Assembly (NCBI RefSeq): GCF_039729195.1
Contig: NZ_CP155796.1
Location: 4,402,001 to 4,466,000, forward strand
Origin: Mycobacterium sp. DL
GTDB lineage: Bacteria; Actinomycetota; Actinomycetes; Mycobacteriales; Mycobacteriaceae
Direction: 5' to 3'
DNA length: 64,000 nt
Shown here: positions 27,448 through 37,842 of the stretch, in pieces
How the letters are laid out: each line of letters begins with the position of its first letter
Position numbering within the stretch: position 1 is the stretch's first letter
Notes under the pieces: generated by a model
Databases searched by the model: none
Seen by the model: only the letters and a program-made list of their open reading frames with translations
Told to the model about the DNA's origin: nothing
Made by a program: the position numbers and the translations under genes

Positions 27448-28140
27448 GTGGGCCGGCACTCACTAGCTGACGAGCGACGTCACAAGTCTGTCTTCGTGGC
27501 CTCGGTTCTCGCACCCGCCGCTCTGTTTCTTGTCGTCAGGGGCGACGCAGGGCCTCCTCTCGAGGCCGCCGAAGTGGCCCCCGTCGCGGAGCAGGCGCCT
27601 GTCGTCGTCGAAGAGTCGACCCCGCCCTGCTGCGTCGAGGTCGTCGCGTCGCCGCCCGTCCTGCAGGACCCGGCCCGGACCATCGTCCAGGCCAGTGCGA
27701 GCACGGCGCCGCAGGACGTGTCGCTGGTGTCCGCATCCCGGTGGCGCGTCGTCAGCCGCACGCTTCCGGCCGGGGTCGCGCCGGAGCACGGCCTCCAGGT
27801 CAGGACGATCCTGACGGCCCGCAGCGTCAGCGCCGTGTTCCCGGAGATCAACAACATCGGCGGGGTGCGCCAGGACGCGCTGCGGTGGCATCCCGACGGC
27901 TTGGCGCTCGACGTGATGATCCCCAATCCGACGTCGCAGGCGGGCATCGCCCTCGGGAACCAGATCGTCGCTTACGTGATGGCCAACGCCCAGCGGTTCG
28001 GGATCCAGGACGCGATCTGGCGGGGCGCGTACTACACGCCCGGAGGCGGGCGATCCGGCGGATACGGGCACTACGACCACGTGCACATCACGACCACCGG
28101 TGGCGGCTACCCGGACGGCGACGAGCTCTACTTCCGCTGA
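27448..28140 (+). CDS. Secreted mycobacterial protein with ARB-07466/M15-like C-terminal domain
   Basis: From GTG 27448 (MGRHSLADERR, a start pattern seen in mycobacterial exported proteins) there is one hydrophobic segment, a proline/valine-rich linker and a C-terminal domain of about 130 residues. Residues HPDGLALDVMIP and GHYDHVHIT hold the His/Asp pairs typical of zinc D,D-carboxypeptidase-like folds. It may act on peptidoglycan, but activity is not established. ATG 27409 and 27436 are alternative starts. Confidence 0.7.
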   Translation: MGRHSLADERRHKSVFVASVLAPAALFLVVRGDAGPPLEAAEVAPVAEQAPVVVEESTPPCCVEVVASPPVLQDPARTIVQASASTAPQDVSLVSASRWRVVSRTLPAGVAPEHGLQVRTILTARSVSAVFPEINNIGGVRQDALRWHPDGLALDVMIPNPTSQAGIALGNQIVAYVMANAQRFGIQDAIWRGAYYTPGGGRSGGYGHYDHVHITTTGGGYPDGDELYFR

Positions 28141-28166
28141 GCGTTCGCCGCGCACGGCGTCTGCGG

Positions 28167-28239
28167 TGCCCCCAGCAGGGCTCGAACCTGCGACCTGCGG
28201 ATTAAAAGTCCGTAGCTCTACCAACTGAGCTATAGGGGC
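28167..28239 (-). tRNA. tRNA-Lys (TTT)
   Basis: A 73-base cloverleaf on the minus strand: acceptor GCCCCTA pairs with TGGGGGC (one G-T), D-loop AGCTCAGTTGGTAGAG, anticodon loop CTTTTAA, T-loop GGTTCGAGCCC. CCA is not encoded. Confidence 0.97.
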
Positions 28240-28374
28240 GTATGGGTGGATGCGGAAAGGCTCTGCAAAGGATAGCGGCGCCCGGCTCGTTTGAGGATTT
28301 GGGTGTCAGTACCCTAAGCTATCGAAGCTCCCAACGAGATGGATGTTGTGAGTGCCCCGAAGAGATTCGGCCTG

Positions 28375-28447
28375 GCCCCCTTCGTCTAGTGGCCTAGGAC
28401 GCCGCCCTTTCACGGCGGTAGCACGGGTTCGAATCCCGTAGGGGGTA
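28375..28447 (+). tRNA. tRNA-Glu (TTC)
   Basis: A 73-base cloverleaf with acceptor GCCCCCT/AGGGGGT, D-arm TCGTCTAGTGGCCTAGGA, anticodon loop CTTTCAC and T-loop GGTTCGAATCC. It is the first of a Glu-Asp-Phe cluster. Confidence 0.97.
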
Positions 28448-28485
28448 CTCGCAGCGACCCGATCGGTGGGGGAGTTGCACAGTAA

Positions 28486-28559
28486 GGCCCTGTGGCGCAG
28501 TTGGTTAGCGCGCCGCCCTGTCACGGCGGAGGTCGCGGGTTCGAGTCCCGTCAGGGTCG
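28486..28559 (+). tRNA. tRNA-Asp (GTC)
   Basis: A 74-base cloverleaf with acceptor GGCCCTG/CAGGGTC, anticodon loop CTGTCAC and T-loop GGTTCGAGTCC. It lies 38 bases after tRNA-Glu. Confidence 0.97.
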
Positions 28560-28604
28560 CCATTGCGGCGAGGCACTTCGTGGTTGAAGTGATCGGTGCC
28601 GTCC

Positions 28605-28678
28605 GGCCAGGTAGCTCAGTTGGTACGAGCGTCCGCCTGAAAAGCGGAAGGTCGCCGGTTCGATCCCGGCCCTGGCCA
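28605..28678 (+). tRNA. tRNA-Phe (GAA)
   Basis: A 74-base cloverleaf with acceptor GGCCAGG/CCTGGCC, anticodon loop CTGAAAA and T-loop GGTTCGATCCC. It is the last of the cluster and marks the end of the backbone segment before the catabolic region. Confidence 0.97.
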
Positions 28679-28933
28679 CAGCAGAGGGTGTTTCAGCCAT
28701 GACATCGAACGTCACACTCGACGTTTTTAGCGAGGGTCCACCTTCGTGCGAGATGTACGGGGTCACGAATCGTCGCGTTGGCCTCTAGATCCGAAGTCTG
28801 TGCCGGTGTGGAGGGCGCCCTTACTTCTATGGATCGCGCATCCAGCCGTGTTCCATGATGCAGAAGGGGTGGATCGAGCATGGCGTGAAGTTGGGACAAG
28901 TAATGCCGGTACTACGGTGCGCCTGAATGGCGG

Positions 28934-29992
28934 TCACCCGGCCGTCGTCGCGGCGTCCATTTCTCGTTTGATCTCCAGGGCGATGTCGATCAGCTGATCC
29001 TCCTGGCCGCCGATCAGCTTGCGCTGCCCGGCGCGGTGCAACAGCTTGTGGGCGGGCACCCCGTAGCGCTCGGACTGGCGGATGGCGTGCTTGAGGAAGC
29101 TCGAGTAGACCCCCGAGTAACCCATGATCAACGCGTTGCGGTCCAGCAGACACTCGGCGGGCATCGCGGGCGCGACGACCTCTTCGGCGGCATCGGCGAT
29201 CTCGAAGAAGTCGATACCGGTCTTGACGCCGATCTTGTCGAACACCCCGATGAGCGCCTCCACCGGCGCATTTCCCGCACCGGCCCCGAACCGCCGACAC
29301 GAGCCGTCGATCTGCTTGGCGCCGGCGCGGACGGCCTCGATCGAGTTCGCCACCCCCAGCCCGAGGTTCTCGTGGCCGTGGAAGCCCACTTGAGCGTCCT
29401 CTCCGAGTTCTGCGACCAGTGCCGACACCCGATCCGCGACACCCTCGAGAACCAGGGCCCCCGCCGAATCGACAACGTAGACGCACTGGCAGCCGGCATC
29501 GGCCATGATGCGCGCCTGAGCGGCGAGCTTCTCCGGCGGGATCGTGTGGCTCATCATCAGAAACCCGACGGTCTCCAGACCGAGCTCACGGGCCAACCCG
29601 AAATGCTGGATCGACACGTCGGCCTCGGTGCAGTGCGTGGCGATCCGACAGATCGAACCACCGTTGTTCTGCGCCTCCTTGATGTCTTCCTTGGTACCCA
29701 CACCGGGCAGCATCAGGAAGGCAATCTTGGCCTCCTTGGCGGTCTCGGCCGCCAGCTTGATCAGCTCCTGCTCCGGGGTCTTGGAGAACCCGTAGTTGAA
29801 GCTCGACCCGCCCAGACCGTCACCGTGGGTGACCTCGATGACCGGCACACCGGCGGTGTCGAGCGCGGCGACGATCGCCCCGACCTCCTCGGCGGTGAAC
29901 TGGTGGCGCTTGTGGTGGCTGCCGTCACGCAGCGACGTATCCGTCATCCGGATGTCCCACATCGGGTCGAAATAGATCTCGTCGGTGCTCAT
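28934..29992 (-). CDS. 4-hydroxy-2-oxovalerate aldolase
   Basis: A 352-residue DRE-TIM metalloenzyme that splits 4-hydroxy-2-oxoacids into pyruvate and an aldehyde. Motifs are [14 protein letters not shown] (metal Asp and catalytic His) and [16 protein letters not shown]. It pairs with the acylating aldehyde dehydrogenase whose stop overlaps its start (ATGA), since the aldehyde is channelled between them. The same pair serves steroid (HsaF/HsaG) and phenol-type (DmpG/DmpF) pathways. It completes the lower pathway whose hydratase is encoded at 46381. Confidence 0.93.
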   Translation of the reverse strand: MSTDEIYFDPMWDIRMTDTSLRDGSHHKRHQFTAEEVGAIVAALDTAGVPVIEVTHGDGLGGSSFNYGFSKTPEQELIKLAAETAKEAKIAFLMLPGVGTKEDIKEAQNNGGSICRIATHCTEADVSIQHFGLARELGLETVGFLMMSHTIPPEKLAAQARIMADAGCQCVYVVDSAGALVLEGVADRVSALVAELGEDAQVGFHGHENLGLGVANSIEAVRAGAKQIDGSCRRFGAGAGNAPVEALIGVFDKIGVKTGIDFFEIADAAEEVVAPAMPAECLLDRNALIMGYSGVYSSFLKHAIRQSERYGVPAHKLLHRAGQRKLIGGQEDQLIDIALEIKREMDAATTAG

Positions 29993-30936
29993 GCCTGACC
30001 TCCCGCAACGTTGACCGACAGCGACTCGCGGGCGATCTCTTCGCCCACCTTCGCCGCCGCCGCGGTCATGATGTCGAGGTTTCCCGCGTACGGCGGCAGA
30101 TAGTCGCCGGCACCCTCCACCTCGACGAACGTGGTGACCACCGCGTGCCCCCCGGAGTTGACCGACGGCGGATCGAACTGGGGCTCGTTGAGCAACCGGT
30201 AACCCGGCACATAGGTCTGCACCTGCGCCACCACATCCTTGATCGATGCGGTGATCGCGTCCTGGTCGGCATCCTCGGGAATCGCGCAGAAGATGGTGTC
30301 GCGCATGATCATCGGCGGATCCGCGGGGTTCAGGATGATGATCGCCTTACCCCGGGCCGCACCGCCGATGTGCTGCACCCCCGCGCTGGTGGTCTTGGTG
30401 AACTCGTCGATGTTGGCCCGCGTCCCCGGACCCGCCGACGCCGAGGACACCGACGCCACGATCTCGGCATACGGCACCGCTGCGCCTTGTGCGGCGACCG
30501 CGCGACTCACTGCGTAGACCATCGGGATCGTCGCCTGCCCACCACAGGTCACCATGTTGACGTTCGGGGCATCGAGGTGCTCTCGCAGATTCGCCGGCGG
30601 GATCACCCCCGGACCCACCGCAGCGGGAGTCAGATCGATCGCACGGATACCCGCCTCGGCATACCGGGGCGCGGCGTCACGATGCACATACGCACTCGTG
30701 GCCTCGAAAACCATGTCCGGCAACTCGTCACGGGCCAGCAACCAGTCCACACCCTCATGCGAGGTCTCCAAACCCAGCTTGCGGGCCCGGGCCAAACCCT
30801 CACTCTCCGGGTCGATCCCGATCATCCACCGCGGCTCCAGCCACTCCGAACGCAACAACTTGTACAGCAGATCGGTACTGATGTTGCCCGATCCCACAAT
30901 CGCAACCTGCAATTTCCGTCCAGCCTTGTCAGGCAC
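29989..30936 (-). CDS. Acetaldehyde dehydrogenase (acylating)
   Basis: A 315-residue enzyme converting acetaldehyde or propionaldehyde to the acyl-CoA. It starts at GTG 30936, where GAGGAG lies five bases upstream, and opens with the NAD fold [11 protein letters not shown]. The catalytic cysteine is in [12 protein letters not shown]. Residues encoded upstream of this GTG show no family likeness. It is coupled to the aldolase gene. Confidence 0.93.
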   Translation of the reverse strand: MPDKAGRKLQVAIVGSGNISTDLLYKLLRSEWLEPRWMIGIDPESEGLARARKLGLETSHEGVDWLLARDELPDMVFEATSAYVHRDAAPRYAEAGIRAIDLTPAAVGPGVIPPANLREHLDAPNVNMVTCGGQATIPMVYAVSRAVAAQGAAVPYAEIVASVSSASAGPGTRANIDEFTKTTSAGVQHIGGAARGKAIIILNPADPPMIMRDTIFCAIPEDADQDAITASIKDVVAQVQTYVPGYRLLNEPQFDPPSVNSGGHAVVTTFVEVEGAGDYLPPYAGNLDIMTAAAAKVGEEIARESLSVNVAGGQA

Positions 30937-31124
30937 GAGTTCTCCTCTGATTTGGCGGGCAGTGTCGAGATGAACTGGTTCAGCCATCACCCACTGCATC
31001 TCCGGATAGAAGCCGCCGGCGTTGCAGGACACACGAGCCTGCGGATGATCGCTTGGCTGCGCGGGATCGCCGAGATACGTCGCTGCGCGCGGGCCCAGTG
31101 CGCCGACAAGCGGCCGGCAACACG

Positions 31125-34100
31125 TCACGGCCGCGGCACCAGGTCGGTGGCGATTCCAAGTTCTTCGAGGCGTGATAGGTAAGTGCCAAGATTACGCACC
31201 TTGACTTCTTCGTAGCCGCGAATCAGGTCGGGGGCTGAGGCGACGGCCAGTGCCCATTCGTAGGAGTCGAGTGTCAGCGACGACAGAAGGTCGTTGATGG
31301 TTGCTTCGTAGTGGATGATCAACTGACGTTCAATCCGTCGCATCTCGGTGTACCCGAAGGGGTCTAGATGCGTTCCCCTGAGTTTCTTGGCCTTCGCCAG
31401 CAGTCGAAGCGCTACGTGGCTACGTGGACCCATGCTGATCTTCTTCTTGCGTCCGAGGGCCTTCAATACCGGCGGATGTAGCTTGAAGGTGAGGTTCTTT
31501 CCGCCGGGGACCTGTGCTCGCACCGATGCGAGGAAATCTGGGTCGGTGAGCATCCGTGCGACCTCGTACTCGTCCTTGTATGCGATGAGCTTGAAGAAGT
31601 TCCGGGTTATGGCTTCGGACAGGTCGGTGCGGTGGGTGAGGCTGCGCTCCTCATCCCACGCACGCTCCGCCAGCTTGATCAGGCGAACAGCCGTGTGGTC
31701 GTCCTGGTACGCAACCAGATCTGCCGCCCGCCGTTCCAGAAGTTCACGCACGGCGCCCGTTACCGGGCTCGTCGTGAAGAGATGGCTCGGCACTTGAGGC
31801 GTTCGTTCGTCGGCTGGGTCTGCCGTAGCAGTTCGGAATACCTCAGGGAGTGCCACGGCTACCCGACCCCACTGGAATGCCACCTGGTTCGCTTGCACGG
31901 CAACCCCGTTGATCGAAATCGCGTCCTCGATCGCGGCGGCCGCCACGGGGAGTGCTCCCGCCTGATACGCCGCACCGACCAGGAGAAAGTTCGCGGTGGT
32001 GGTGTTGCCGAAGAGTCGTTCGGCGGCCGCCAGCGCGTCGAAGGACACCAGTGAACGACTCCGGACATCCAAGCTGGACAGCAGTGAGTCATCGCTCGGG
32101 TACTCGACGGCTGCGTCATAAACCATGTCGCCGGTGGGCGTCCTGCTGGTCGAGGCGATTGTGACGGTGCGATCCCGGTTGCCGTAGCTGACGTTCTTGG
32201 CATCGACGGCGGTGAGCAGGTCGAAGGCCAGGATGCAATCGGCGGTCCCGGCGCTGATCCGGTTGGAGGTGGGAACGGGTTCGGTGCTGAGCCGCAGGTG
32301 CGAGGTGACCGGTCCGGCCTTCTGGCTCAGGCCGGTCTGGTCCAGGCCCTCGGCGTAGAAGCCGCTGCGCAGCGCGGCCATTGCCAGCACCTGATTGACG
32401 GTTACGATCCCCGTTCCGCCGATTCCGGCCAGGAAGACGCTGTAGACACCCGAGATAGGCGCCACCTCGGGGTCGGGCAAATATGGCGGGATCGCTCGCT
32501 CGGGCTCAGTGGAGGGGTCCCTTGTCGCGGGCAGTTCCACAGTCACGAACGACGGACAGTTGCCGTCCAGGCAGGAGTAGTCGGTATTGCACGTGCTCTG
32601 GTCAATTCGCGTCTTGCGGCCCAGTTCTGTTTCGACCGGCTGGACCGACAGACAGTTACTCTTGACGCCGCAATCGCCGCAGCCTTCGCAGACGGCCTCG
32701 TTGATCACCACCCGGGTGCGCCGGGGCGGCAGCATTCCCCGCTTACGCTTGCGGCGCGCTTCTGCCGCGCACTGCTGGTCGTAGATCAGTGCCGTGACAC
32801 CTACGGTGTCACGCAGGAGACGCTGCGCCTCATCGAGGCGGTCGCGGGGCCACAGCAGCACTCCGTCGGCGAAGACCGCGCCCTTGTGTCGCTCAGGTTC
32901 GTCGGCGCAGACGATGACTCTCGACACACCGTCGGCGACGAGCTTGTGGGTGAGTTCGGGAACCGTCAGCCCTGCCTCGACGTCCTGGGCTCCCGTCATC
33001 GCGACAGCGCCGTTGTAGAGGATTTTGTAGGTGATGTTCACACCGGCGGCGGCACACGCCTGGACCGCGAGCTGCCCGGAATGGAAATACGTTCCATCGC
33101 CGATGTTCTGGAAGATATGTTTGACATCGGTGAACGGCGCCTGGCCGATCCATTGCGCGCCTTCGCCACCCATCTGGGTGAGGGCAGTGACCGCAGAATC
33201 TGTCCGCGAGGACATCGTGACCAGCGTGTGACAGCCGATTCCGCCCCCGGCCAGTGATCCGTCCGGCACCGCGGTGGAGCGGTTGTGGGGGCAGCCGGAG
33301 CAGAAGTACGCGGTTCGGGTGGTGGGCAGCACCGTCAGGTCGAGCGTGGGCAGGGGGGCGGGTGCCAGCGTCAGCCTGTCCTTCAACACCGCGCGAAGCG
33401 GTGCGAGCAGGCGGGCGGTGGTGAGTTCGCCGTCCGGGGGGATTAGCGTGCTCCCGTCGGCCGCGTGCTTCCCCAGGACCTCGGGCGCAGCACGGCGGCC
33501 GTAAAGAATCTCCTTGAGCTGCGTCTCGACGAACGCCGATTTGTCCTCGACGACCAATATCTGCTCGACGCCGTCGCCCAGGCGGGAGACCATCTGTGGG
33601 TCAAGGGGATAGGGCATACCGATGCGCAGGATTCGGATGCCTGATCGGGTCAGATCACGATCAGTCAACCCCAGGTCGACCAGTGTCTCGCGCACTGTGT
33701 CATAGGCCGTGCCGACGGCGACGATGCCCAGCCATGCCTGCGCGGGATCAACCTCGATACGGTCGATGTCGTTGGCCGCATTGAACGCTCGCACCATCGC
33801 CCAGCGAGGGCCGTACAGGTCCGCCTCCGCGAGCAGGCTGTCCGGTGGAGCGGAGCAAATGCGTTGGCGGTAGGTCCAGGGTCGGCCGTCCCAATCAATG
33901 GTGGGGACGGCGATGTCGAAGTCGGAGAAGTCGCGGTCCAGCGTCCACAGGCCGTCTGCGACGTCGGCGACGATCTTCATGGCAGGCCAGCATCCCGATG
34001 CGCGCGACAACGCGATGCCGTACATGCCGAACGTGATGATCTCTTCGGCGTTGCGGGGGAACAGGATCGGCATCGACAAGGCCGCCAGAGACCGCTCACT

Positions 34101-34589
34101 GGCGACCGGGAGAGACGAGGACTTCGCACCGGGATCGTCACCGACCAGGGCCAGTGCACCGCCAGCAGGGTTTGCCCCGTACATCGCCCCGTGACGCAGG
34201 GCGTCGCTGGCGCGGTCGAGCCCAGGGCCCTTCCCATACCAGACGCCGATCACCCCGTCGTAGTTACGGCTGCCCGAGGGCAGGTCGTTCTGGCTTCCCC
34301 ACACCGACGTCGCGGCGAGTTCTTCGTTCATCCCGGGCAGGAGGCGGACATGATGCTCGGATTCGAGCTCGGGCAGGCTGGCCAACAGCTGATCGAGTCC
34401 GCCGAGCGGGCTGCCCTGGTATCCCGAGACGAAGGTCGCGACGTGGCGTCCCTCGCGGGTATCCCGTTCGTGCTGTTCGACCATCAGTCGAGCGATCGCC
34501 TGAACTCCGGTGAGCAGAACCGGTCCCGAGGACGCCCGGTACCGCGCGTTGAGGTCGCGGTCAGGCCCGGCTGAACGAAGATCTGTCAT
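31125..34589 (-). CDS. Fused indolepyruvate ferredoxin oxidoreductase
   Basis: A protein of 1154 residues combining the alpha (thiamine pyrophosphate) and gamma parts of 2-oxoacid:ferredoxin oxidoreductases. A pyrimidine-binding domain comes first, then a TPP domain (about 450-620), an Fe-S stretch with [13 protein letters not shown] and [12 protein letters not shown], and a gamma-like domain ([18 protein letters not shown]). It decarboxylates aryl or branched 2-oxoacids to acyl-CoA. ATG 34589 is chosen over 34631. The divergent Lrp-type regulator may sense an amino acid linked to this reaction. Confidence 0.88.
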   Translation of the reverse strand: MTDLRSAGPDRDLNARYRASSGPVLLTGVQAIARLMVEQHERDTREGRHVATFVSGYQGSPLGGLDQLLASLPELESEHHVRLLPGMNEELAATSVWGSQNDLPSGSRNYDGVIGVWYGKGPGLDRASDALRHGAMYGANPAGGALALVGDDPGAKSSSLPVASERSLAALSMPILFPRNAEEIITFGMYGIALSRASGCWPAMKIVADVADGLWTLDRDFSDFDIAVPTIDWDGRPWTYRQRICSAPPDSLLAEADLYGPRWAMVRAFNAANDIDRIEVDPAQAWLGIVAVGTAYDTVRETLVDLGLTDRDLTRSGIRILRIGMPYPLDPQMVSRLGDGVEQILVVEDKSAFVETQLKEILYGRRAAPEVLGKHAADGSTLIPPDGELTTARLLAPLRAVLKDRLTLAPAPLPTLDLTVLPTTRTAYFCSGCPHNRSTAVPDGSLAGGGIGCHTLVTMSSRTDSAVTALTQMGGEGAQWIGQAPFTDVKHIFQNIGDGTYFHSGQLAVQACAAAGVNITYKILYNGAVAMTGAQDVEAGLTVPELTHKLVADGVSRVIVCADEPERHKGAVFADGVLLWPRDRLDEAQRLLRDTVGVTALIYDQQCAAEARRKRKRGMLPPRRTRVVINEAVCEGCGDCGVKSNCLSVQPVETELGRKTRIDQSTCNTDYSCLDGNCPSFVTVELPATRDPSTEPERAIPPYLPDPEVAPISGVYSVFLAGIGGTGIVTVNQVLAMAALRSGFYAEGLDQTGLSQKAGPVTSHLRLSTEPVPTSNRISAGTADCILAFDLLTAVDAKNVSYGNRDRTVTIASTSRTPTGDMVYDAAVEYPSDDSLLSSLDVRSRSLVSFDALAAAERLFGNTTTANFLLVGAAYQAGALPVAAAAIEDAISINGVAVQANQVAFQWGRVAVALPEVFRTATADPADERTPQVPSHLFTTSPVTGAVRELLERRAADLVAYQDDHTAVRLIKLAERAWDEERSLTHRTDLSEAITRNFFKLIAYKDEYEVARMLTDPDFLASVRAQVPGGKNLTFKLHPPVLKALGRKKKISMGPRSHVALRLLAKAKKLRGTHLDPFGYTEMRRIERQLIIHYEATINDLLSSLTLDSYEWALAVASAPDLIRGYEEVKVRNLGTYLSRLEELGIATDLVPRP

Positions 34590-34695
34590 CGTGATGCACC
34601 GCCATGTGGTTGGTGAGATGCCCGATGGCACCCGGGTCCGAATCCCTAACAGGTTGGTTCCTAATCGATTTCAGGTCAACTAATCTCGTTTTAAC

Positions 34696-34710
34696 TGAAC
34701 TGATGGTTCA
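34696..34710. promoter_or_regulatory. Inverted repeat in the iorAB-lrp gap
   Basis: TGAAC-TGATG-GTTCA is a perfect five-base dyad about 40 bases before the Lrp gene and in the promoter region of the divergent oxidoreductase. It is a candidate Lrp/AsnC site. Its spacing differs from the TGAACA-N14-TGTTCA sites elsewhere. Confidence 0.45.
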
Positions 34711-34746
34711 CTTGTGCGGGTATGGCAACTTGGTGAGGTGACTCGA

Positions 34747-35253
34747 ATGTTCAGCATCGACCGGCTCGACGTCGACCTGCTCGAGATGCTTGCACGCGAC
34801 GCGCGGATCGGAGTCGTGGAACTGGCGTCGCGGCTGGGCATCTCGCGCAACACCGTGCAATCGCGCCTGAAGCGGTTGGAGGAGAGCGGGCTGGTCGCCG
34901 GCTACCGCCCCGAACTCGACCTCGCGCAAGCCGGAATCGCCACGCAGGCCTTCGTCGGACTCGAGGTGCAACAGGGTCGTCTCGGCTCGATCGTGGAAGC
35001 TCTCATCGGGATACCTCACGTGCTGGAGATACACGCGACGACAGGGCGCGAGGATCTCCTCGTGCGCGTCGCCACCGAGACGCAGGCGGGACTGCAGCAG
35101 TTGATCGAGCAGGTGGTCGCCATTCCGGGTGTTGTGCACTCGACGACGACACTGGCTCTCACCACTCCGTTGACCTTTCGGCCGATGCCGCTGCTCAAGA
35201 ACATGACTCGCAACGCAGGGTGGGGACGGTCGACGCCGACACCGAAGGAATGA
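34747..35253 (+). CDS. Lrp/AsnC-family regulator
   Basis: A 168-residue protein with an N-terminal helix-turn-helix (VVELASRLGISRNTVQSRLKRL) and a C-terminal RAM effector domain (HVLEIHATTGREDLLVRV). ATG 34747 follows GAGGTGA; an in-frame GTG at 34714 lacks that. It is divergent from the 2-oxoacid oxidoreductase gene and probably regulates it in response to an amino acid. Confidence 0.88.
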   Translation: MFSIDRLDVDLLEMLARDARIGVVELASRLGISRNTVQSRLKRLEESGLVAGYRPELDLAQAGIATQAFVGLEVQQGRLGSIVEALIGIPHVLEIHATTGREDLLVRVATETQAGLQQLIEQVVAIPGVVHSTTTLALTTPLTFRPMPLLKNMTRNAGWGRSTPTPKE

Positions 35254-35309
35254 GCCCCTGGGAATCTGGGGCTGTTTGCGTCTTCCGCGCATCGGCCGAC
35301 GTCGATCTG

Positions 35310-35338
35310 TTGAACATATATGATGATATCTGTATTAT
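35310..35338 (+). promoter_or_regulatory. Promoter of the first Rieske dioxygenase operon
   Basis: TTGAAC and TATTAT are separated by exactly 17 bases in an otherwise gene-free gap of 293 bases. Transcription would start about 200 bases before the alpha-subunit gene. The -35 lies inside a degenerate TGAACA-N14-TGT site (35311-35336). Confidence 0.7.
35311..35336. promoter_or_regulatory. Degenerate copy of the TGAACA-N14-TGTTCA operator
   Basis: TGAACA, 14 bases, TGTATT. The left arm is perfect and the right arm keeps TGT. The first ten bases, TGAACATATA, are identical to the reverse reading of the site at 62291-62316. Confidence 0.45.
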
Positions 35339-35546
35339 CTCTACTAGACGTCTCGCCAGCTGACCTGACGTGATTCGTACCTTGGGTCCAACGAACGGAG
35401 AGTACGACACTCATGGGTATCGAGTCCGTCGTTGGGTTGTCCGACGTAGCTCCCGATCACAGGATCCGGCTCAAATTGCGGTTCATCTCTGTCTGCAGAC
35501 CGTTCTGCTACCAGGGGTCCTCACCGCGGTGCAGAAGAAAGGTGTC

Positions 35547-36950
35547 ATGACCGACCAGTCCAGGGTACTCGACGACGTTCGCCGAGGCATGATCCCGGCC
35601 CATATCTACAACGACCGGGAGATCTATGAGCTGGAAAAGCGGCACATCTTCGCCCAGGCGTGGGTATTCGTCGGCCACGAATCAGAGATCGCACAGCCGG
35701 GAGACTATGTCGTGCGGCGGATCCTCGAGGACTCGTTCATCATCACCCGCGACGAGAATGGCACTGTCTGCGCGCATTTCAACATGTGTCTGCATCGCGG
35801 CATGCAGGTATGCCGAGCGGAGATGGGCAATGCCTCACACTTCCGTTGTCCGTATCACGGCTGGTCCTACCGCAACGACGGCAGGATTGTGGGGTTGCCG
35901 TTCCATCAGGATGCTTACGGCGGCGAGGAAGGATTTGCCCGCAAGGGACAACGGCTGCTGCCGGCTCCGAACATCGCAATCTACAACGGCATGATTTTTC
36001 TGAGCCTGAACGCCCAGGCGCCACCGCTGGAGGATTACCTGGGGGACTTCAAGTTCTACCTCGACTTCTACACGCGGCAGAGCTCGAGTGGCATCGAGTT
36101 GCATGGACCACAACGGTGGCGGATCAAGGCGAACTGGAAGATCGGTGCCGAGAACTTCGCCGGCGACATGTACCACACGCCCCAAACGCACACTTCGGTG
36201 GTGGAGATCGGACTCTTTCGCGAGCCTAACGCGCAGAAGCGCAAAGAGGGTGCGCTGTACTGGGCCGGCAATGGCGGCGGAACCACTTACAAACTGCCTG
36301 ACGGATCGCTGGAGGAGCGGCTTCGTTACGTCGGCTATCCGGACCCGATGATCGAGAGGATGAAGCAGAGCTGGTCGCCGGAGCAGCTCGCCATTGTCGG
36401 CACCGACGGCTTCATGTTCAGTGCCGCAACGCTTTATCCCAACCTGTCTTTCGTGCACAACTGGCCGAAGGTCGCCGACAGCGACAACGTGCTGCCGTTC
36501 ATCACGCTGCGGCAGTGGCAGCCGATCAGCGAAGACGAGACCGAGGTGCTGTCCTGGTTCGCCGTGGACGCCGGAGCCCCGGAAGAGTTCAAGGCGCTGT
36601 CCTACAAGGCCTATCTCATGTGCTTCGGTAGCACCGGCATGTTCGAACAGGACGATGTCGAGAACTGGGTGTCGTTGACCAACACCGCGGCTGGCTCGAT
36701 GGCGCGGCGGTTACTGCTCAACAGCCGGATGGGTCTGCTCGCCGATGACTCGGAGGTGGCGCCTCCACTGCTTGCCGACCGCTTCAGCGGCCCCGGTATC
36801 GCCCGTCAGGGTTACAGCGAGTTCAATCAGCGAGAGTTGCTGCGTCGCTGGGCCGATGATCTGGAGGCCGGTTCTACCGATACGTTACGTCCCGAGCCGT
36901 CCGGCGGCGCGATGGTCAACGGCGACCAAGGGACGGTGACGCGCGTATGA
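35547..36950 (+). CDS. Rieske ring-hydroxylating dioxygenase, alpha subunit (phthalate dioxygenase-like)
   Basis: A 467-residue oxygenase component. The Rieske cluster ligands are Cys81-x-His83 and Cys101-x2-His104 (CLH, CPYH), and the mononuclear iron site is D207, H210 and H215 in FAGDMYHTPQTH. It cis-dihydroxylates an aromatic ring using electrons from the ferredoxin and reductase encoded downstream. ATG 35547 has an AAAGG site; the residues encoded upstream look non-coding. Gene order copies phtAaAbBAcAd of mycobacterial phthalate operons, so phthalate or a similar aromatic acid is a reasonable substrate guess. Confidence 0.88.
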   Translation: MTDQSRVLDDVRRGMIPAHIYNDREIYELEKRHIFAQAWVFVGHESEIAQPGDYVVRRILEDSFIITRDENGTVCAHFNMCLHRGMQVCRAEMGNASHFRCPYHGWSYRNDGRIVGLPFHQDAYGGEEGFARKGQRLLPAPNIAIYNGMIFLSLNAQAPPLEDYLGDFKFYLDFYTRQSSSGIELHGPQRWRIKANWKIGAENFAGDMYHTPQTHTSVVEIGLFREPNAQKRKEGALYWAGNGGGTTYKLPDGSLEERLRYVGYPDPMIERMKQSWSPEQLAIVGTDGFMFSAATLYPNLSFVHNWPKVADSDNVLPFITLRQWQPISEDETEVLSWFAVDAGAPEEFKALSYKAYLMCFGSTGMFEQDDVENWVSLTNTAAGSMARRLLLNSRMGLLADDSEVAPPLLADRFSGPGIARQGYSEFNQRELLRRWADDLEAGSTDTLRPEPSGGAMVNGDQGTVTRV

Positions 36951-37534
36951 ACATTGCCCACGACACCCACTCCAGTCGGTCCCGCCTCGGGGGGTCGGCA
37001 TCGCGCGTCACGCGGACGGGCAAGACGCTGCGGTTCGACGACGAGCGACACCTGCTCGCCCACCAGTGGCTGGTGGACGAGACCTATCTGCTGGACGCGC
37101 AGTCGTATTCGGAGTGGCTCGAGAGTCTCTGCGAGGACATCCACTATCTGATGCCGGTCAGGGTCACGACGGCGCTGGCCGCCGGCTACGACACCTCGCC
37201 CGGCATGGCGCATTTCGATGAAGACAAGTACTCGTTGTCTCGCCGGGTGGCCCGCTTCCTCACCGAACACGCCTGGACCGAGGATCCGCCGTCCCGGCTG
37301 CGCCACCATCTGTCGAACGTGCGCACCTTCGCCACCGACGATCCGGACCACCTGATCGTCGAGTCCGCCACCCTGCTGTTCCGCAGCAGAGGCGATGTGC
37401 GGGAGGGTGCCTTTCTGTCCGCGGGTCGGGAGGACCTGCTGCGGCTCGAAGGCGACCAGTGGCGGCTGGCCCGTCGCATCATCTCCGTCGATGAGTCGGT
37501 CATCCGCATGCAGAATTTGGCGATATTTCTGTGA
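36947..37534 (+). CDS. Ring-hydroxylating dioxygenase, beta subunit
   Basis: A 195-residue NTF2-like small subunit (QWLVDETYLLDAQSYSEWL near the start, closing RRIISVDESVIRMQNLAIFL). It forms the alpha3-beta3 oxygenase with the preceding gene, whose stop it overlaps (ATGA). It has no cofactor of its own. Confidence 0.9.
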   Translation: MNIAHDTHSSRSRLGGSASRVTRTGKTLRFDDERHLLAHQWLVDETYLLDAQSYSEWLESLCEDIHYLMPVRVTTALAAGYDTSPGMAHFDEDKYSLSRRVARFLTEHAWTEDPPSRLRHHLSNVRTFATDDPDHLIVESATLLFRSRGDVREGAFLSAGREDLLRLEGDQWRLARRIISVDESVIRMQNLAIFL

Positions 37535-37842
37535 CGCCGCCCGAGGGTGAGCAGACGGACCCCGCGAGCGTGGCGCGCAATCATCTGCTCAGACACGTTG
37601 TCGGCGAGTCGATCACGATCGGGAACGAGTTCAGTGAGGTGCGCCTCACCCGGGTCGACACCCGCAACGGCTCGCGGCTGCTGATCGAATCCCAGAAGTC
37701 TGGGCAGTGGGTGGCGCTGTGCCCTCTCGAAGTCGAGGCCCTCACGTGGCAGTCGACCGCGACTTTCTCGGCGATGATCGGGCACCCCTTCGGATCCCTG
37801 GTAGACGAGCGGCCCGGTGAGTCCGCCTCGGAGTCGTGGTGA
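37531..37842 (+). CDS. Small 103-aa protein of the dioxygenase operon
   Basis: A 103-residue soluble protein starting at GTG 37531, overlapping the beta-subunit stop (GTGA), and overlapped by the dehydrogenase gene. The core (SEVRLTRVDTRNGSRLLIES, then CPLEVEALTWQ) resembles small proteins found in actinobacterial Rieske operons that are sometimes labelled dihydrodiol dehydrogenase, though they lack any nucleotide fold. Its function is unknown; an accessory or assembly role is possible. Confidence 0.75.
   Translation: MTPPEGEQTDPASVARNHLLRHVVGESITIGNEFSEVRLTRVDTRNGSRLLIESQKSGQWVALCPLEVEALTWQSTATFSAMIGHPFGSLVDERPGESASESW

Noticed and set aside
34696..34710. TGAAC-TGATG-GTTCA as another copy of the TGAACA-N14-TGTTCA operator
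   Set aside because: The arms are similar but the spacer is 5, not 14, and it lies beside an Lrp gene, so it is listed as a separate candidate site.
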